From Cytobacillus oceanisediminis (GTDB taxonomy: Bacteria; Bacillota; Bacilli; Bacillales; Cytobacillaceae): a stretch of 64,000 nucleotides of DNA. This document shows positions 16,199-25,102 of this stretch, piece by piece. The position numbers and the translations under genes are program-made. Position 1 is the stretch's first letter; every line of letters starts with the position of its first letter. The notes beneath the pieces were generated by a model. That model saw nothing but the letters and a program-made list of their open reading frames with translations. It did no database searches and was not told the DNA's origin. The stretch covers positions 620,001 through 684,000 of the forward strand of contig NZ_QGTW01000001.1 in the NCBI RefSeq assembly GCF_003182355.1. Direction: 5' to 3'.

Positions 16199-17590
16199 CT
16201 ATGTGGTTAGCTGCAACTGTGTTTTTTCCAGCCAGGCCTTGGCTGCTTCCGAAATGCCTTCAGATAAGGTTGGATGCGGGTGAATAAGACTTGCCAGCTC
16301 CGTTACAGTTCCTTCCAGAGAAATAAAAGCTGCTGCTTCCGAAATCATTTCTGTTGCGTTTGGTCCTACAATAACAATCCCGATAATTTCTTTATGAACC
16401 TCATCAGCAATGATTTTAATAAAGCCGGTTCTTTCATCCATCGTAAAGGCTTTCCCATTTGCACTTAATGGATAGCTCTCTGTACGAATCCGTAATCCCT
16501 TTTCCTGTGCCTCTCTTACCGATAAACCAACACAGGCAACCTCTGGATACGTATAAATACAGCGGGGAATTACCTTATAATCTATTTCCTTATATTGATT
16601 GATGGCGTTGGAAGCTGCTGTAATCCCCTCTGCACTGGCAGTATAAGCTAACTGGTACCGTCCAAGCAGGTCGCCAATCGCGTATATATTAGGGTAACTC
16701 GTCTCCATTTGGTTGTTAACTGCAATCCAGGGACCGTTCATTTGTAAATCAAGATGAGTAAAATCCGTAATGTTCGGGACACGTTCAGCCGCAATCAGAA
16801 TTTCAGCTGTCTCGAGCCTAATCAAACCGCTGTCGCCGGATTGCACTTCCAATCCTTTTTTACCGTTTTCACTAATAACTCTTTTGACTTTAGAAGCAGT
16901 ATGGACCTTCACTTTTTGTGAACGGAGCTTTTTACTAAGAAACTCATCAATCTGAGGATCCTCGTTTGGCAGTATGGATTCTTCCTCAGTAATCAGATGC
17001 ACCTCAACATTCAGGCTGGAAAAAATACTGGCAAATTCCACACCGATGTAGCCACCCCCCAAAATGGTCAGCGAGGCCGGAAGTTCTTCCAGCTCGAAGA
17101 TGCTTTCACTTGTATGGAAAGAGACCTGATCCAGCCCCCCAATCGCAGGAATAGCCGGGCGAGATCCTGTCGCTAAAATTATTTTCCCGGCATGAATCCG
17201 CTCTTCTTTTCCTGAAGAAATAATGGAGACCTGATTATTTTGCTGGGGAATGCCTGTCCCTTGATAAAAGTCTACCTGCGCGTTTTTTAATAAAGAGGAA
17301 ACCCCTTTTTGCAAACTTTTTACCACTGTATCCTTACGCTTTCTGAGCTTTTTATAGGAGAAGCTGACATCGCCGGCCTCTATGCCCCACTTTTTCGCTT
17401 TTTGAATCACTTCCAGAACCTCTGCAAAACGCAGAAACGTTTTAGATGGGATACAGCCGCTATTTAAGCAGGTGCCTCCCAAATGATTTTTTTCAATCAG
17501 CGCCACTCGGGCGCCGTGTTTGGCGGCGTGCTCTGCGGCAATATAGCCGCCGGGACCGCCGCCAATGACTGCAACATCATACTTTTTCAT
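16199..17590 (-). CDS. Dihydrolipoyl dehydrogenase (E3) of a 2-oxoacid/acetoin dehydrogenase complex
   Basis: 463 residues from the ATG at 17590 (GAGGTG 7 nt upstream; upstream in-frame ATG at 17635 would overlap E2). FAD motif VAVIGGGPGGYIAAEHAA, redox disulfide GGTCLNSGCIPSK (about 39-51), NAD motif LTILGGGYIGVEFASIF, FAD-binding IYAIGDLLGRYQLA, and the His-Pro dimer-interface motif HPHPTLSEGISEAAK at the C-terminus. It reoxidises the lipoyl groups of the E2 encoded directly upstream (11-bp gap to its stop). Confidence 0.93.
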   Translation of the reverse strand: MKKYDVAVIGGGPGGYIAAEHAAKHGARVALIEKNHLGGTCLNSGCIPSKTFLRFAEVLEVIQKAKKWGIEAGDVSFSYKKLRKRKDTVVKSLQKGVSSLLKNAQVDFYQGTGIPQQNNQVSIISSGKEERIHAGKIILATGSRPAIPAIGGLDQVSFHTSESIFELEELPASLTILGGGYIGVEFASIFSSLNVEVHLITEEESILPNEDPQIDEFLSKKLRSQKVKVHTASKVKRVISENGKKGLEVQSGDSGLIRLETAEILIAAERVPNITDFTHLDLQMNGPWIAVNNQMETSYPNIYAIGDLLGRYQLAYTASAEGITAASNAINQYKEIDYKVIPRCIYTYPEVACVGLSVREAQEKGLRIRTESYPLSANGKAFTMDERTGFIKIIADEVHKEIIGIVIVGPNATEMISEAAAFISLEGTVTELASLIHPHPTLSEGISEAAKAWLEKTQLQLTT

Positions 17591-17600
17591 GAACGACACC

Positions 17601-18920
17601 TCATATGAATAATTCGTACGGGTTTTCCAGGGCATTCTTTAAATCCGTTAAATATCTGGCTGCTGCCGCCCCATCAATCACACGATGATCGAATGTAAGA
17701 TTAAAGGTCACTTGGCTAATAGTCTGAATCGATCCTTCTTTTTGCACGAGCTGCTCACGGATCCTGCCAATTCCCAGAATAGCCGATTCCGGCTCATTGA
17801 TAATCGGATTGAATGAATCAACTGCGAACATTCCTAAATTACTAATTGAAAACGTGCCGCCTGAAATTTGCTCAAATGAAAGCTTGTTTGCCTGGGCAGC
17901 ACGAACCAGCCTCTTCGTTTCAGATGTCAGTTCACTCAAAGTCTTTTTATCTGCCTCCTTTACAACAGGTACAACTAAACCATTTGGTACATCTACAGCC
18001 ACTCCAATATTGACAGCAGAATGAAGCTCAATCTTGCCGCCTCTGAAGGAAGAGTTTAGAATCGGATGCTTTTTTAATGTATGGGCAGCAAATTTGACGA
18101 AGATATCCGTATAGGAAATTCGGAAGCCTGTCCTTTTCTCAATTTTAGGGAGCAGGTCTTTTCTGAGAGCCACGACCTCAGTCATATCAATATCGCAGTG
18201 CAAGGTTACCTGCGGAACATTTTGGGCACTGTGGGTCATTCGATCGCCGATGATTTTCCGAAGGCCATCATAATTCATATATTGTTTTTCCTGGCTTTGC
18301 TCAGGAACTAATAAGTCCTGTTTTTGGATTTTTCCTTTATGTCCCGAACCTGTGATCGTTGTAAGGTCTTTTTCCTGCTGTTTTGCGATTTCCTTCGCAA
18401 GCGGTGTTGCCTTTTTACGATTTTTCAAGATTACTTCAATATCTCTAAGCTGAATCCTTTGATTCGGTCCAGTACCCTTGACCTCCCGAAGATCAATGCC
18501 GTTAACAGCAGCCAGCTTTCGAGCTGCAGGGGTCCGGCGAGGCCTGCTTAGTAGCGGTTCCATCACTTGAGGAATGGCTGTTTCTCCTTCTTTTTCCTTT
18601 ATTTCATCCATTGAATTTGTGGTTATTTCAGCTGTACTTTCATTTTTCGGCCCTTCATTTGCCGTTTCCGGAATCTTTGCCCCTGCTTCGCCTATGTAAG
18701 CAATCGGCTTTAACACATCAACCTCCGTATCAGCACCATAGCATCTTTTTAAAAGAATCCCGGAGGAAGTCGCTTCCACTTCCATATTTATTTTATCGGT
18801 CATAATTTCCAGTAAAGGTTCGCCTTTTTCTACCGGGTCGCCTTCGTTTTTGAACCAGCTAAGAATGGTTCCTTTTTCCATTGATGCCCCTAATTTGGGC
18901 ATTATTACTTCTTCAGCCAT
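17601..18920 (-). CDS. Dihydrolipoamide acyltransferase (E2) with two peripheral-subunit-binding domains
   Basis: 439 residues. Lipoyl domain 1-75 with the lipoylated Lys in EIMTDKINMEVEATS. An acidic linker is followed by two E3/E1-binding domains: TPAARKLAAVNGIDLREVKG (about 128-165) and TPLAKEIAKQQEKDLTTITG (about 175-210). The catalytic acetyltransferase core from about 218 ends with FDHRVIDGAAAARYLTD (His and Asp of the DHRxxDG motif). Carrying two binding domains is less common than one. It resembles AcoC/BkdB. It is the core of the complex with the neighbouring E1 and E3 genes. Confidence 0.92.
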   Translation of the reverse strand: MAEEVIMPKLGASMEKGTILSWFKNEGDPVEKGEPLLEIMTDKINMEVEATSSGILLKRCYGADTEVDVLKPIAYIGEAGAKIPETANEGPKNESTAEITTNSMDEIKEKEGETAIPQVMEPLLSRPRRTPAARKLAAVNGIDLREVKGTGPNQRIQLRDIEVILKNRKKATPLAKEIAKQQEKDLTTITGSGHKGKIQKQDLLVPEQSQEKQYMNYDGLRKIIGDRMTHSAQNVPQVTLHCDIDMTEVVALRKDLLPKIEKRTGFRISYTDIFVKFAAHTLKKHPILNSSFRGGKIELHSAVNIGVAVDVPNGLVVPVVKEADKKTLSELTSETKRLVRAAQANKLSFEQISGGTFSISNLGMFAVDSFNPIINEPESAILGIGRIREQLVQKEGSIQTISQVTFNLTFDHRVIDGAAAARYLTDLKNALENPYELFI

Positions 18921-18943
18921 CTTCGAATTACCTCCTATAAGGC

Positions 18944-19918
18944 CTAAAACAACGATTTGATTGACTCGATAATATCGTCAACTTGAGGAACTGCTTTCTT
19001 TTCCAGCTTCGGATTGTATGGAATCGGAACAGCCTTCCCGCCAAGTCTTTTGACAGGAGCATCTAAATAATCAAACGCTTCACTTTCGGTAATCACACTG
19101 GCAATTTCTGCACCATAGCCGCCTCTTTGGACAGCCTCATAGACAACTAAAGCACGGCCTGTCTTTTTAACGGACGATACAATCGTTTCAACATCAAGAG
19201 GAACAAGAGTCATTGGATCGATAACTTCCACACTGATTCCTTCCTGTTCTAATTTTTCTGCAGCCTCTAATGCCCGGTGAACCATCAAGGAGGTTGCAAC
19301 TACAGTTACATCACTGCCTTCTCTCTTAATGTCTGCCTTTCCAAGTGGAATCGTATAGGACTCTTCAGGCACCTCACCTTTTGTGCCGTACAATAATTTA
19401 TGTTCATAAAATAACACTGGGTTATCGTCCTCTAATGCCGCTTTAAATAACCCTTTCGCATCATACGGAGTCGAAGGCTGCACTACTTTTAGTCCTGGAA
19501 TATGAGTCATCCATGCCTCTAAACTCTGTGAATGCTGCGCGGCAAATCCCAGTCCGGACCCGCCAGGAAGGCGAATGACCATCGGTACCTTTGCCTTGCC
19601 GCCAAACATATATCGTAATTTAGCAGCTTGATTGACAATCTGGTCAACTGCACAGGTAACGAAATCCGAAAACTGAATTTCCAAAATCGGCCGCATGCCG
19701 GTTACGGCTGAACCTACTGCAAGACCCGTTATGGCAATTTCAGAGATCGGTGTATCTACAACCCGCTCCGGTCCAAGCTGATCGACTAGCCCATTTGTCA
19801 CACCAAAAGCACCGCCAAAGATGCCAACATCTTCACCTAGGAGATATACATTTTCATCTGCCTGTATTCCTTGAAGCATAGACTCTTTCAACGCTTCAGA
19901 ATATGTGATTGTTCTCAT
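18944..19918 (-). CDS. 2-oxoacid/acetoin dehydrogenase E1 component, beta subunit
   Basis: 324 residues from the ATG at 19918, which has a strong SD (AAGGAGG, 6 nt spacing). An upstream in-frame start at 19945 would overlap the alpha-subunit gene. Transketolase-like features: [54 protein letters not shown] and [16 protein letters not shown]. Forms the alpha2-beta2 thiamine-diphosphate E1 with the product of the previous gene. It is of the AcoB/PdhB type; the substrate (acetoin, pyruvate or branched 2-oxoacid) cannot be separated by eye. Confidence 0.92.
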   Translation of the reverse strand: MRTITYSEALKESMLQGIQADENVYLLGEDVGIFGGAFGVTNGLVDQLGPERVVDTPISEIAITGLAVGSAVTGMRPILEIQFSDFVTCAVDQIVNQAAKLRYMFGGKAKVPMVIRLPGGSGLGFAAQHSQSLEAWMTHIPGLKVVQPSTPYDAKGLFKAALEDDNPVLFYEHKLLYGTKGEVPEESYTIPLGKADIKREGSDVTVVATSLMVHRALEAAEKLEQEGISVEVIDPMTLVPLDVETIVSSVKKTGRALVVYEAVQRGGYGAEIASVITESEAFDYLDAPVKRLGGKAVPIPYNPKLEKKAVPQVDDIIESIKSLF

Positions 19919-19931
19919 TTTTACTTCCTCC

Positions 19932-20924
19932 TTAAGCATAGACATCGTCCTCTAGTGTATCGATTGATGGTTCAGGGCTGTTTTCAGCAAACTCAACGAT
20001 ACTCTTTATCTCTTCTTCTACATTCTTCTCTAGTTCAGCAATCTCTTCTTCCGTAATTCTGCCTTGTTCTAAAAGCTGATTTTTGAAAAATTTAATGCCA
20101 TCGCGATTCTTTATCCAATCCTGTTCTTCCTCGCGGGTGCGGTATTTTCTGGCATCGCTTCTTGAATGGCCTTTCCACCGGTAGGTTTTTGCTTCAATAA
20201 GCGTAGGTCCCTCACCATTTCTGGCCCGCTCGACTGCTTTTTTGGTGACATTCAGAACATCGAGGACGTTTGTTCCATCAACGACTTCCCCTGGAATCCC
20301 GTATGAGGCTGACCGTTCTGCAATATTTTCGATATTAACCATGTCCTTGATTGAACCTGACATTCCATACTGATTATTTTCACAGAAAAAGATAACCGGC
20401 AGATTCCAGATGGATGCAAGATTTAAAGATTCATGGAAGCTTCCCTCGTTGGTAGAACCATCTCCAAAAAAGACTAAAACAACATAGCCCAGATTTTTTT
20501 TCTTCGATGTAAAGGCAGCACCGCAGGCTAAAGGAAGACCCCCGCCCACAATTCCTGTTGCTCCAAGATTCCCGACATCCAGATCCGCGATATGCATGGA
20601 TCCGCCTTTCCCTTTACTGTGTCCAGTCGCTTTTCCCAGCAGTTCAGCCATCATTTTTTTGACATCTGATCCTTTCGCGATGGAGTGTCCATGTCCCCGG
20701 TGGTTCGTGGCAATCATGTCTTTTTCTTCTAAAGCAGAACATGCCCCCACCGCTGTCGGTTCCTGTCCAATGCATAAATGCATGGTGCCTGGAATTTTTC
20801 CCTGCATAAAAAATCTTTCGACTTCTTCTTCAAAGCGCCGGATAAGCATCATTTGATACAGCATATTTTTTAATGAATTTTGATCAACCGCTGATACGTC
20901 AATCGGATTTACTGCAGATGACAT
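19932..20924 (-). CDS. 2-oxoacid/acetoin dehydrogenase E1 component, alpha subunit
   Basis: 330 residues with the thiamine-diphosphate-binding motif [15 protein letters not shown] through [13 protein letters not shown] (about 168-210). The phosphorylation-loop analogue [16 protein letters not shown] and the N-terminal [15 protein letters not shown] are also present. Length and the [15 protein letters not shown] segment fit the AcoA/branched-chain group of short E1alpha proteins. It is 28 bp from the HMG-CoA reductase gene and 13 bp from E1beta. Unlike classical aco loci there is no acoR activator next to it. Confidence 0.92.
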   Translation of the reverse strand: MSSAVNPIDVSAVDQNSLKNMLYQMMLIRRFEEEVERFFMQGKIPGTMHLCIGQEPTAVGACSALEEKDMIATNHRGHGHSIAKGSDVKKMMAELLGKATGHSKGKGGSMHIADLDVGNLGATGIVGGGLPLACGAAFTSKKKNLGYVVLVFFGDGSTNEGSFHESLNLASIWNLPVIFFCENNQYGMSGSIKDMVNIENIAERSASYGIPGEVVDGTNVLDVLNVTKKAVERARNGEGPTLIEAKTYRWKGHSRSDARKYRTREEEQDWIKNRDGIKFFKNQLLEQGRITEEEIAELEKNVEEEIKSIVEFAENSPEPSIDTLEDDVYA

Positions 20925-20952
20925 AAAAAACGCCTCCTGAATTGTAATGAAT

Positions 20953-22203
20953 TTATATAGTCGGCTGATTCAGAATTTCTTTTGCTCTGTCCAGCCGTAT
21001 ATTTCCTTCCTTGACCATTATGCTCACTACCTCATCAATTTGACTGATGTCGGCTCCGGCCATCATCGCGATATTGCGGGCGTGAAGCTTCATGTGGCCA
21101 GCCTGGATTCCCTCTGTTGCGAGTGCTCTTAAGGCTGCAAAATTTTGCGCCAATCCTACAGAAGCCATAATTTCTGCCAGTTCTTTTGATGTTTTTACCT
21201 TCATAATTTTTAGATTTGTCTGCGCCTTCGGATGAAGAGAAATCGTTCCGCCAACTGTCCCAACCGCTAAGGGCAGTTCAATGGTGCCAATTAAATCTCC
21301 CTCTCGATCTTTCTCCCATGTTGTTAAAGGAGAATAATGTCCAGAGATGGCTGCATAGGCATGGGCACCTGCTTCAACCGCCCTTGTATCGTTCCCGGTA
21401 GCTAAAACGACAGCGCTGATTCCATTCATAATCCCTTTATTATGAGTGGCCGCTCGGTAGGGATCCGCCTTTGCAAAACGGTAGGCATTGATAATTCCAT
21501 CTACCGCTGCTTGTCCTATATCACTTTTTCGAATTTTGCATCTAGATCTTGCCAAGCGCTGGTCTGCTAAATTAGAAATAATTCGTAAATAAACTTTTCC
21601 ATTTGTGATTTGTTCAAGCGTTGGCGCGATACTCTCAGCCATCGTATTAACCGTATTCGCTCCCATTGCATCCTTCGTATCCACTTGCAAATGAACAACA
21701 AGCATCGGTCCATCCTGATGATCAATCACGCGGACCTCTAAATCCTTTGGACCCCCGCCTAAACTGGCCAGAATTGGATCTTTTTTGCGGGCTGTTTCAA
21801 TAAGCTCCTTTTTATGTTCCAGGATTTTCAGCTTCGCTCCATAGACATCCTCACAATTGACAATTTGAATTTGTGAAAACATAATGGAGCCTGTTGTCGA
21901 GGCAAAGAAGCCGCCCGAAGGTTTTGCAAGCTTTGCCGCATGACTTGCTGCAGCCACAACAGATGACTCCTCAACTGCCATGGGTACAATGGTCTCCTTT
22001 CCATTGACCATAAAGTTTAAAGCAACACCTAGAGGAACCTCCATCACGCCGATACTGTTTTCAATAAAGGAACTGGTTCGCCTTTCCCCTAAATGGCCAA
22101 AGTTTACGTATCCCTGTAGTTCATCCTCAGTCAATGAAGCATGCGCGCGAAGGGTATCATGCTTTTCCTGCATGGTTTTTTTATAAAACTTTTTCGGTTC
22201 CAA
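20953..22203 (-). CDS. mvaA: Class II hydroxymethylglutaryl-CoA reductase, probably degradative
   Basis: 416 residues with all catalytic elements of class II enzymes (Pseudomonas mevalonii type): Glu in MAVEESSVVAAASHAAKLA, Asp in KDAMGANTVNTMAES (nucleotide region), Lys in NKGIMNGISAV, Asp in LATGNDTRAVEAGAHAYA, and the C-terminal His in IQAGHMKLHARNIAMMAGA. These convert mevalonate + CoA + 2 NAD to HMG-CoA, or the reverse. Bacillus-group bacteria make isoprenoids by the MEP pathway, so a single HMG-CoA reductase behind a TRAP importer suggests catabolism. Start is TTG with GGGAGAG upstream. HMG-CoA could go to the lyase-like enzyme at 47190-48119. Confidence 0.88.
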   Translation of the reverse strand: MEPKKFYKKTMQEKHDTLRAHASLTEDELQGYVNFGHLGERRTSSFIENSIGVMEVPLGVALNFMVNGKETIVPMAVEESSVVAAASHAAKLAKPSGGFFASTTGSIMFSQIQIVNCEDVYGAKLKILEHKKELIETARKKDPILASLGGGPKDLEVRVIDHQDGPMLVVHLQVDTKDAMGANTVNTMAESIAPTLEQITNGKVYLRIISNLADQRLARSRCKIRKSDIGQAAVDGIINAYRFAKADPYRAATHNKGIMNGISAVVLATGNDTRAVEAGAHAYAAISGHYSPLTTWEKDREGDLIGTIELPLAVGTVGGTISLHPKAQTNLKIMKVKTSKELAEIMASVGLAQNFAALRALATEGIQAGHMKLHARNIAMMAGADISQIDEVVSIMVKEGNIRLDRAKEILNQPTI

Positions 22204-22238
22204 ACAATCTCTCCCTTTCCATCGACACTATGAAGCTA

Positions 22239-23036
22239 TTAATGATCAGTCTGATACAGTCCCATTTGTTTGGTAAAATAACGGAGTCCGCCACCAGCTT
22301 GAAGCCCTCCATCCACTGTAAGTTCTGTTCCGGTGATAAAAGATGATTCATCTGATGCAAGGAATAGTACAGCTTTCGCTATTTCTTCCGGCTTGCCGTA
22401 CCTTTCAAGGGCGACAGCATTTGAGAAACCTTCTAACATGTCCTTGACATCGGAGGTCAAATCAGTCCATGTAAAACCAGGATGGATAGAATTGACCCGG
22501 ATCCCCCAATCACTTAGTTCCATTGCAGCCGCTTGTGTCATTCCGCGGACAGCCCATTTGGATGCCGTATAAGGCCAGGCAAAGTACCCGGTCAGCCCGG
22601 CGATGGAAGAAATGTTAATGATGGAGGCATTCCTGGACTTTTTCATCAATAGGGCACAGTGTTTCATCCCTAAAAAAACACCTGTCTGATTGACCTCTAT
22701 CACGTTATTCCAATCTTCGAGCGTGCATTCTAATAATGTCACTCTTTTTACAATTCCTGCGTTATTTACCAGCACATCCAATTTACCGAACATTTTGTCA
22801 ATTTCGGACACGAGTAATTCCCATTGCTTCTCGTTCGTCACATCCAGCTCCCGGCAAACGATCGTACAGCCAAACTCAGTTCGGAGTGCTGCCGCCGTCT
22901 CCTCCATATTCTCTTTTCTAATATCTGCAATAATAATGGTGTCTGCCCCTTCTTTGGCAAACTCATAACAGTCATTGGCCCCTAATCCGCGAGCACCGCC
23001 TGTCACTAACACGACCTTTCCGTCCATCCTGCCCAT
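22239..23036 (-). CDS. Short-chain dehydrogenase/reductase (SDR)
   Basis: 265 residues from the ATG at 23036 (AGGAGG 8 nt upstream; an ATG at 23057 is less well placed). Rossmann motif VTGGARGLGA, Asp in ADIRKEN indicating NAD preference, NNAGIV, catalytic Ser in NISSIAG, Tyr and Lys in YTASK, and FITGTELTVDGGLQAGG at the end. Classical SDR oxidising a hydroxyl group. It is placed between the TRAP transporter and HMG-CoA reductase, which suggests it acts early on the imported compound. Confidence 0.9.
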   Translation of the reverse strand: MGRMDGKVVLVTGGARGLGANDCYEFAKEGADTIIIADIRKENMEETAAALRTEFGCTIVCRELDVTNEKQWELLVSEIDKMFGKLDVLVNNAGIVKRVTLLECTLEDWNNVIEVNQTGVFLGMKHCALLMKKSRNASIINISSIAGLTGYFAWPYTASKWAVRGMTQAAAMELSDWGIRVNSIHPGFTWTDLTSDVKDMLEGFSNAVALERYGKPEEIAKAVLFLASDESSFITGTELTVDGGLQAGGGLRYFTKQMGLYQTDH

Positions 23037-23148
23037 ACTTTGGACCTCCTCTGGCATAGTTTTTTATCCTATTAGCTAACTCTATAAAAACCTGTGCTGC
23101 GTCCTATCATATAAAACCCTACGTTTGTTAGTTTGATATTTTCCTAAT

Positions 23149-24471
23149 TTATAACTTTGACATATTCGGCAGCCACATTACGATGTCTGGGAATACTGTA
23201 ATAAGTGTTGTCACAATCAGCATGATGATGACAAACGGAATAATACCCTTGTAAATATCGGTCATTTTGACTTCCGGCGGCACAATTCCCTTCAGGTAGA
23301 ACAAGGCAAACCCAAACGGCGGTGTTAAGAATGAAGTCTGCAGTAATACAGCAAAGACGGTTACCACCCAGATCAGATCAAAATCATAAAGCTCAAGAAG
23401 CGGCAGGAAGATCGGCATAATGATCATCACGATTCCAATCCAGTCGATAAACATTCCGAGAATAAAGGAAATCAGCATCATGGCAATGAATACGCCCCAC
23501 TTGCTTAAGCCAAGATCCATAACAAAGTTTTGAATGAGAGTATCTCCATCTAGAGCCAGGAAGATAGAGGTAAAGGCTGTAGCACCAACGATAATAACAA
23601 GAGCCATCGCGGTTATTTTGGCTGTATCGTAAACAGCGTCAGCCAGCATCTTCCAGGTAAACCTTTTATAAGCAATCGCCATCATCAGTGATAAAAACGC
23701 TCCTACTCCAGCTGATTCTGTTGGCGTCGCCACACCTGTAAAGATTGTCCCAAGTACGGCGATAATTAAGATCATCGGTGGTACTAGATTCACAAGACTC
23801 CCGATAATAACCTTTCGCATTGGCATATCTTTCATTTCTTCTTTTGAAACAGCCGGACCCCAATCCGGGTTTTTCCAGCAGGCAATCAGTACATAGACAC
23901 AATAAGCACCTGCGAGCATTAAGCCGGGAACAATAGATGATAGAAAGAGTTTTCCAACTGATACCTGAGCCTGTGCACCTAAAACAATTAACATGATACT
24001 TGGAGGAATCAGGATTCCCAGTGTACCCCCAGCAGCGACAACTCCTGAAGCTAATCGTTTATCGTACCCATACTTTAATAGAACCGGCATTCCCAGAACA
24101 CCCATAGTAACAATGGAAGCTCCGACGATTCCAGTTGTAGCGGCAAAAATAGTCGAAACAACAATAACGGTTAAAGCCACTCCGCCGCGTAGAGGGCCTA
24201 ATAAATATCTCATGTATTCGAACAAACCATCAGCAACCCGTGAAGATGATAGAAAATTCGCCATTAAGGTAAAGAGCGGAATCGCAACGAGGGTATAATT
24301 GGACATAGTTCCAAAAATACTATTTGAAAAGATATCGAATACTTGCGGTCCCCAGCCAAAAACACCTGCGATGACCCCCAGTCCGCCAAGAACAAAAGCC
24401 AGGGGGTGCCCAGTCGCTAAACCGATAATTAAACCGATAAACATACCAAAAATGATAATGGCTTCAATCAT
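23149..24471 (-). CDS. dctM: TRAP transporter large membrane subunit (DctM)
   Basis: A 440-residue, very hydrophobic protein with about 12 membrane helices. DctM signatures: MFIGLIIGLATGHPLAFVLG, SSRVADGLFEYMRYLLGPLRGG, GTLGILIPPSIMLIVLG and PTESAGVGAFLSLMM. It is the ion-coupled translocation subunit moving an organic acid inward with sodium. It overlaps the DctQ gene by 8 bp and is followed, 112 bp later, by the SDR gene, so uptake and catabolism share one transcript in all likelihood. Confidence 0.93.
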   Translation of the reverse strand: MIEAIIIFGMFIGLIIGLATGHPLAFVLGGLGVIAGVFGWGPQVFDIFSNSIFGTMSNYTLVAIPLFTLMANFLSSSRVADGLFEYMRYLLGPLRGGVALTVIVVSTIFAATTGIVGASIVTMGVLGMPVLLKYGYDKRLASGVVAAGGTLGILIPPSIMLIVLGAQAQVSVGKLFLSSIVPGLMLAGAYCVYVLIACWKNPDWGPAVSKEEMKDMPMRKVIIGSLVNLVPPMILIIAVLGTIFTGVATPTESAGVGAFLSLMMAIAYKRFTWKMLADAVYDTAKITAMALVIIVGATAFTSIFLALDGDTLIQNFVMDLGLSKWGVFIAMMLISFILGMFIDWIGIVMIIMPIFLPLLELYDFDLIWVVTVFAVLLQTSFLTPPFGFALFYLKGIVPPEVKMTDIYKGIIPFVIIMLIVTTLITVFPDIVMWLPNMSKL

Positions 24472-24982
24472 GGCTCTTCTCCCCCTCAGCTAAAATAACG
24501 ATCCGTTTGATCATTTCAGAAATTCCTTGTAATAATAGGAAGAAAAATGCTACGGGAATAATTGCTTTGAAAGGGTACAATGGCGGAGCAAATGCTGTCC
24601 AGCTCACTTCCTTTTGCAGCCAAGAAATCCAGGCAAATTTTGAACTTCCATAAAGAACACCTATTACAAAAGGCATAAAGAAAATCGTATACGTAATAAG
24701 ATCCAGAATCGCTTGTTTCTTCGCAGAAAATTTTTCGTATAGCATATCTACAGATACCATGACCTTATGAAGCACACCATAAGCGGCTACCATCATAAAG
24801 TGAAAGCCAAACACCATCGTCGTGACCTCGAACGTCCAAATAGTCGGGCTGTTAAAAATTCTTCTGCTGACGACTTCGTAGACGACTAGCAGCATCATAA
24901 TAATAACGGACCAGCTGGAGACTTTCCCCACCCAATCATTCGTATTATCTAAAAACTTGGAAATCTTTTTTAAAGCATTCAC
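24464..24982 (-). CDS. dctQ: TRAP transporter small membrane subunit (DctQ)
   Basis: 172 residues from the GTG at 24982, directly after AAAGGAGGGG; a longer in-frame ORF reaches 25072 but would be read through the intergenic hairpin. Four membrane helices; typical FLDNTNDWVGKVSSWSVIIM, then VVYEVVSRRIFNSPTIWTFE and AAYGVLHKVMVSVDMLYEKF. DctQ holds DctM in the TRAP complex and helps it meet the binding protein encoded just upstream. Confidence 0.9.
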   Translation of the reverse strand: MNALKKISKFLDNTNDWVGKVSSWSVIIMMLLVVYEVVSRRIFNSPTIWTFEVTTMVFGFHFMMVAAYGVLHKVMVSVDMLYEKFSAKKQAILDLITYTIFFMPFVIGVLYGSSKFAWISWLQKEVSWTAFAPPLYPFKAIIPVAFFFLLLQGISEMIKRIVILAEGEKSHD

Positions 24983-25035
24983 ATGTTCCCCTCCTTTTTT
25001 AAATGAGATTCTCATCCCTGGCCCGGGCAGTTTGT

Positions 25036-25054
25036 CCCCTCTAGAAAAGAGGGG
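25036..25054 (-). promoter_or_regulatory. Hairpin between dctP and dctQ
   Basis: CCCCTCT-AGAAA-AGAGGGG, a perfect 7-bp stem in the 120-bp gap between the binding-protein and membrane-subunit genes, without a T-run. Such stem-loops can stabilise the upstream dctP message or partially stop transcription, letting the binding protein outnumber the membrane subunits. Confidence 0.5.
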
Positions 25055-25102
25055 TACTGACTGACCGCTCATTTGTGATGCTTTCGATAGATTTACTTGA
25101 AC

